The translations under genes were made by a program, and so were the position numbers. A DNA stretch of 48,509 nucleotides from an uncultured Clostridia bacterium (GTDB taxonomy: Bacteria; Bacillota; Clostridia; TANB77; CAG-508): the NCBI GenBank assembly GCA_947632535.1, contig CANRPR010000009.1, positions 1-48,509 on the forward strand. Direction: 5' to 3'. The stretch's first letter is position 1. Each line of letters opens with the position of its first letter. The notes beneath the pieces are model-generated. The model saw only the letters and a list, made by a program, of their open reading frames with translations. It had not been told where the DNA came from and ran no database searches. Below, piece after piece: positions 46,331 to 48,509 of this stretch.

Positions 46331-46658
46331 AATATTTTGTGAAAGTTATAAAAATTTTGTAAATTCACTTGATGAAAATAGTTATAGATTAAAAATAGCT
46401 AAACCGTTAGAATTAGTTATAGATATTAACAAGTATATAGAAGAAGAAAAGAAACAGAGTGAAGTATATAAAAGATTGAATGATTTAATCTTTTATATGC
46501 AAGAAAATGTATATAGATTTCCTAGAATAAAAGCTTTTTTGTGGACTTTGAGTTCGAGAAATATAAAAGGAAAAAAATACAATGTATCCAATATTGAAGA
46601 ATTAGAAGAACAAACAAAATTAATAAATTCATTTTTGAAATTAGCATATTGGTATTAA
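46323..46658 (+). CDS. Unknown small protein coupled to the nucleotidyltransferase-like gene
   Basis: 111 residues, basic and helical, no signal peptide. No family recognised. Its start lies inside the end of the upstream gene, without a clear own ribosome site, so it depends on coupling. It may be the partner of a two-gene module. Sequence does not show which is toxin or antitoxin. Confidence 0.55.
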   Translation: MYRIFCESYKNFVNSLDENSYRLKIAKPLELVIDINKYIEEEKKQSEVYKRLNDLIFYMQENVYRFPRIKAFLWTLSSRNIKGKKYNVSNIEELEEQTKLINSFLKLAYWY

Positions 46659-46762
46659 TATAAAAGATTTTTAGTGTGAAAGTTATATTACGAAAAATTT
46701 AAACCAATGAATAAAATTTTAATGAAAGAATGCTATTGCCACTTTGTGATTTATTTTATTAT

Positions 46763-46791
46763 TTGACATTTACATAATATTACTATATAAT
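46763..46791 (+). promoter_or_regulatory. Consensus promoter of ankyrin cassette 1
   Basis: TTGACA (46763-46768), 17-base spacer, TATAAT (46786-46791). A near copy drives cassette 2 at 47662-47690. Confidence 0.8.
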
Positions 46792-46833
46792 GTTGTGAGA
46801 TATATAGTTAATATATCAAAGTAGCGTTCCTTG

Positions 46834-46868
46834 GAGTCTATAGTTAGGTTAGACTCTATCAATTTTTT
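46834..46868 (+). promoter_or_regulatory. Leader hairpin of ankyrin cassette 1
   Basis: GAGTCTA (46834-46840) pairs with TAGACTC (46850-46856) around a 9-base loop. A TTTTTT run lies at 46863-46868, six bases further, then AAGGAGG and the start codon. It resembles an attenuator or protein-binding leader. Confidence 0.5.
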
Positions 46869-46892
46869 ATTAAGAACAAGGAGGAAAAAAAT

Positions 46893-47576
46893 ATGGAAAT
46901 TGAAGATGTAATTCAAGAATGTAGGGAGTTGCCACAAGAAAGACGGAATAGACTTTTAATTGAAAACATAGATTCCGCAGAGATTGTGAAATTTGCTTTG
47001 CTAATTGGAGCAGATGTAACAGCAAATGATAACGAGGCAATCCGCAAGGTAGCAAAAGAAGGAAATGTAGAAGTAGCTAACCTTTTGCTAAAAGAGGGAG
47101 CGGATCTAATGGCGCACGATAATGAAGCAATTATTGAAGCATCCAAAAATGGTCATACTGAAATGGTCAAATTCTTGATTGATTCTGGAGTTGATGTAAC
47201 AGCTAATAACAATTATGCACTATGTTATGCAACAGAAAAAGGACATGAGGATGTAGTAAAACTGCTAATAGAAGCGAAAGCAGATGTAACGACAGGCAAC
47301 AATTGTCTACTTATTAGTGCAGCTCGTAATGGTTATATTAACATAGTTAAATTATTACTGGAAGCTGGTGCAGATGTGAATGCGAACAATGGTGCGGCTC
47401 TTAGTGTAGCAACAAAAAATGGACATAAAGAGGTAGTCGAATTATTACTAAAAGCTGGAGCTGATCCAACAGCAGATAGTAATGCAGCGATTCGAGAAGC
47501 ATTTCGTTGTGGACATATTGAAATAGCTAAAATTCTGAAAGATGCTAAGAAAAATCCTAACATAATCCTTTATTGA
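46893..47576 (+). CDS. Ankyrin-repeat protein 1
   Basis: 227 residues. A short helical N-terminus (VIQECRELPQERRNRLL) leads into about six ankyrin repeats of 30-33 residues, each ending in a GA-D-tANN-like turn with G-H or G-N before the second helix (for example NGHTEMVKFLIDSGVDVTAN). Ankyrin stacks bind proteins. No signal peptide. It uses richer codons (GCG, GAG, CTG) than the core genes and has an in-frame CGG at 46944. A shift there would give a stop within a few codons, so it is likely read through. Cassette 2 is a diverged tandem copy. Confidence 0.85.
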   Translation: MEIEDVIQECRELPQERRNRLLIENIDSAEIVKFALLIGADVTANDNEAIRKVAKEGNVEVANLLLKEGADLMAHDNEAIIEASKNGHTEMVKFLIDSGVDVTANNNYALCYATEKGHEDVVKLLIEAKADVTTGNNCLLISAARNGYINIVKLLLEAGADVNANNGAALSVATKNGHKEVVELLLKAGADPTADSNAAIREAFRCGHIEIAKILKDAKKNPNIILY

Positions 47577-47594
47577 AAGGTAAGAGCTAAAAGC

Positions 47595-47626
47595 AAAAAT
47601 TCCAACGAGAAATCGTTGGAATTTTT
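47595..47626 (+). terminator. Terminator of ankyrin cassette 1
   Basis: aaaaattccaacga (47595-47608) and tcgttggaattttt (47613-47626) form a perfect 14-base stem around a 4-base loop. Confidence 0.9.
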
Positions 47627-47661
47627 GAGTTAGTGTGTTATAATTATGACCTATATAATGA

Positions 47662-47690
47662 TTGACATTTACATAATATTACTGTATAAT
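47662..47690 (+). promoter_or_regulatory. Consensus promoter of ankyrin cassette 2
   Basis: TTGACA (47662-47667), 17 bases, TATAAT (47685-47690). Surrounding bases are nearly identical to cassette 1. Confidence 0.8.
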
Positions 47691-47732
47691 ATTGTAAGAT
47701 ATATAGTTAATATATCAAAGTAAAGTTCCTTG

Positions 47733-47767
47733 GAGTCTGTAGTTAGGTTAGACTCTATCAATTTTTT
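47733..47767 (+). promoter_or_regulatory. Leader hairpin of ankyrin cassette 2
   Basis: GAGTCTG (47733-47739) pairs with TAGACTC (47749-47755). The A-to-G change relative to copy 1 keeps the pairing as G-U. The T-run and AAGGAGG follow as in copy 1. Confidence 0.5.
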
Positions 47768-47790
47768 ATTAAGAACAAGGAGGAAAAGGT

Positions 47791-48390
47791 ATGAAACTTG
47801 AGAAAGTAGTCAAGAAATGTAAAAAGAGGTTATCACGAAAAAGGGTGAACCGGTTACTAAAAGAAAATCTCGACAGTGCAGATTTAGTGGAACTTGCAAT
47901 AGCAATGGGTGCTGATGTAACTGCTGATAACAATGAGGCACTGTGTAAAGCAGCAGAGGATGGGAATGTTGAGGTAGTTAAATTACTGATAAAAGCAGGA
48001 GCTGATGTAACTGCACAAGACAACAAAGCCCTTTTCATGGCAGTTAAAAACGGACATACAAAAGTGGTAAAGCTGTTGCTTAAAAAAGGAGCTGATGTAA
48101 CTGCACAAGATAACCGAGCTCTTTGCGAGGCGGTTAAAAACGGACACACAAAAGTGGTAAAGATATTATTAAAATACGGAGCGGATGCGAATGCAAACAA
48201 TAATTATCCAATTAGAATTGCAGCTTTAAAAGGAAATGCGGAAATAGTAAAGCTATTGTTGGCCGCAGGGGCAAATCCAAATGATGATGCAATTCGTCAT
48301 GCAAGTATGATAGGATATGAAGAAGTAGTGAAGCTTTTGCAAGAAGCAGCGAAAAATAAAAATCCTAACATAGTCCTTGAAAAAGAATAA
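47791..48390 (+). CDS. Ankyrin-repeat protein 2
   Basis: 199 residues, about five ankyrin repeats, related to protein 1 (similar opening VNRLLKENLDSADLVELA and shared GADVTA-N-eAL turns). The repeats AGADVTAQDNKALFMAVKNG and GADVTAQDNRALCEAVKNG are near-identical, showing recent internal duplication. An in-frame CGG lies at 47851 (AAC CGG TTA). The basic N-terminus (KKCKKRLSRKRVN) differs from the acidic one of protein 1. It carries its own promoter, leader and terminator. Confidence 0.85.
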   Translation: MKLEKVVKKCKKRLSRKRVNRLLKENLDSADLVELAIAMGADVTADNNEALCKAAEDGNVEVVKLLIKAGADVTAQDNKALFMAVKNGHTKVVKLLLKKGADVTAQDNRALCEAVKNGHTKVVKILLKYGADANANNNYPIRIAALKGNAEIVKLLLAAGANPNDDAIRHASMIGYEEVVKLLQEAAKNKNPNIVLEKE

Positions 48391-48401
48391 GGGCGAAAGG
48401 C

Positions 48402-48432
48402 AAAATTCCAGTGAGAAATCATTGGAATTTTT
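48402..48432 (+). terminator. Terminator of ankyrin cassette 2
   Basis: aaaattccagtga (48402-48414) pairs with tcattggaattttt (48419-48432), one G-U pair, T-rich end. Confidence 0.85.
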
Positions 48433-48440
48433 GCTGTTTG

Positions 48441-48480
48441 TAAGCTTCCGGCTATGCCGGTAGGGACGAAGGCTTAAGCT
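48441..48480. repeat. GC-richer palindromic element near the window end
   Basis: Inner palindrome ccggc-tat-gccgg (48448-48460) inside outer arms aagcttc (48442-48448) and gaaggctt (48468-48475). Its base composition stands out from the neighbourhood. It may be a dispersed repeat, but no second copy is in the window. Confidence 0.35.
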
Positions 48481-48509
48481 ATGTAGCAAAGCAACTCCCT
48501 TCATGATAT

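Noticed and set aside
46941-46962. A +1 shift at CGG 46944 in ankyrin gene 1
   Set aside because: The +1 frame gives a stop within five codons. The ankyrin repeats continue only in the zero frame.
46743-47790. The repeated leader segments as a CRISPR array or IS ends
   Set aside because: Only two copies, each belonging to a gene's promoter and leader, with no spacers, cas genes or transposase.

Overview
This window is about 48.5 kb of very AT-rich DNA with compact gene order, strong GGAGG-type ribosome sites, frequent 4-base gene overlaps and simple TTGACA-17-TATAAT promoters. The gene content (spo0A, bofA next to a yaaL-like gene, a SpoVB-type flippase, remA, whiA, gatCAB, addB) points to an endospore-forming anaerobic low-GC Firmicute of the class Clostridia, most likely an uncultured gut-type lineage. 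I cannot name a species from sequence alone. No tRNA, rRNA, CRISPR array or intact transposase was seen.

Layout. 1-4080: tail fragments of an Rpn/PD-(D/E)XK-type protein, a membrane-anchored CapA-like phosphatase, rimO and an OGG-type DNA glycosylase. 4161-12771: addB, a PgeF/YfiH-type protein, a DUF4153-like membrane protein, an S66 carboxypeptidase, a family-4 uracil-DNA glycosylase and a GltD-like oxidoreductase. 12810-15374: an accessory patch with an anchored protein, a small secreted protein and a putative HExxH peptidase. 15479-24208: leuS, a CaCA-type exchanger, yaaL, bofA, glmS, hpt, uvrC and an XRE regulator. 24578-30432: rsmE, yicC, remA, rpoZ, gmk, prmC, whiA and small membrane proteins. 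30449-33600: a TVP38-type membrane protein, a degenerate sortase and its surface-protein neighbour. 33680-39913: CorC/HlyC, a WG-repeat protein, a methionine gamma-lyase-family enzyme, a BaiN/HI0933 flavoprotein and YigZ. 40037-45793: spo0A, spoVB and gatCAB. 45824-48509: a nucleotidyltransferase-like pair and two tandem ankyrin-repeat cassettes.

Main discovery. Four otherwise good genes (addB, a TVP38/VTT membrane protein, a sortase-like gene, and the methionine gamma-lyase-family gene) are each broken by a +1 frame change. In all four the break falls exactly on an in-frame CGG codon: ACT CGG A, GCT CGG T, ACG CGG A and ACA CGG A. Skipping the C and reading GGN (Gly) restores the family-like protein every time. 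In the VTT gene it recovers a whole missing C-terminal membrane helix. By hand I found only three other in-frame CGG codons in the window, all in accessory genes (the small secreted protein and the two ankyrin genes). About sixty CGG trinucleotides that lie out of frame cause no break. I infer that CGG is unassigned or very poorly decoded in this organism and is bypassed by +1 frameshifting, with a glycine tRNA reading the shifted codon. Ty3-type frameshifting is the nearest known mechanism. This is untested and rests on one window.
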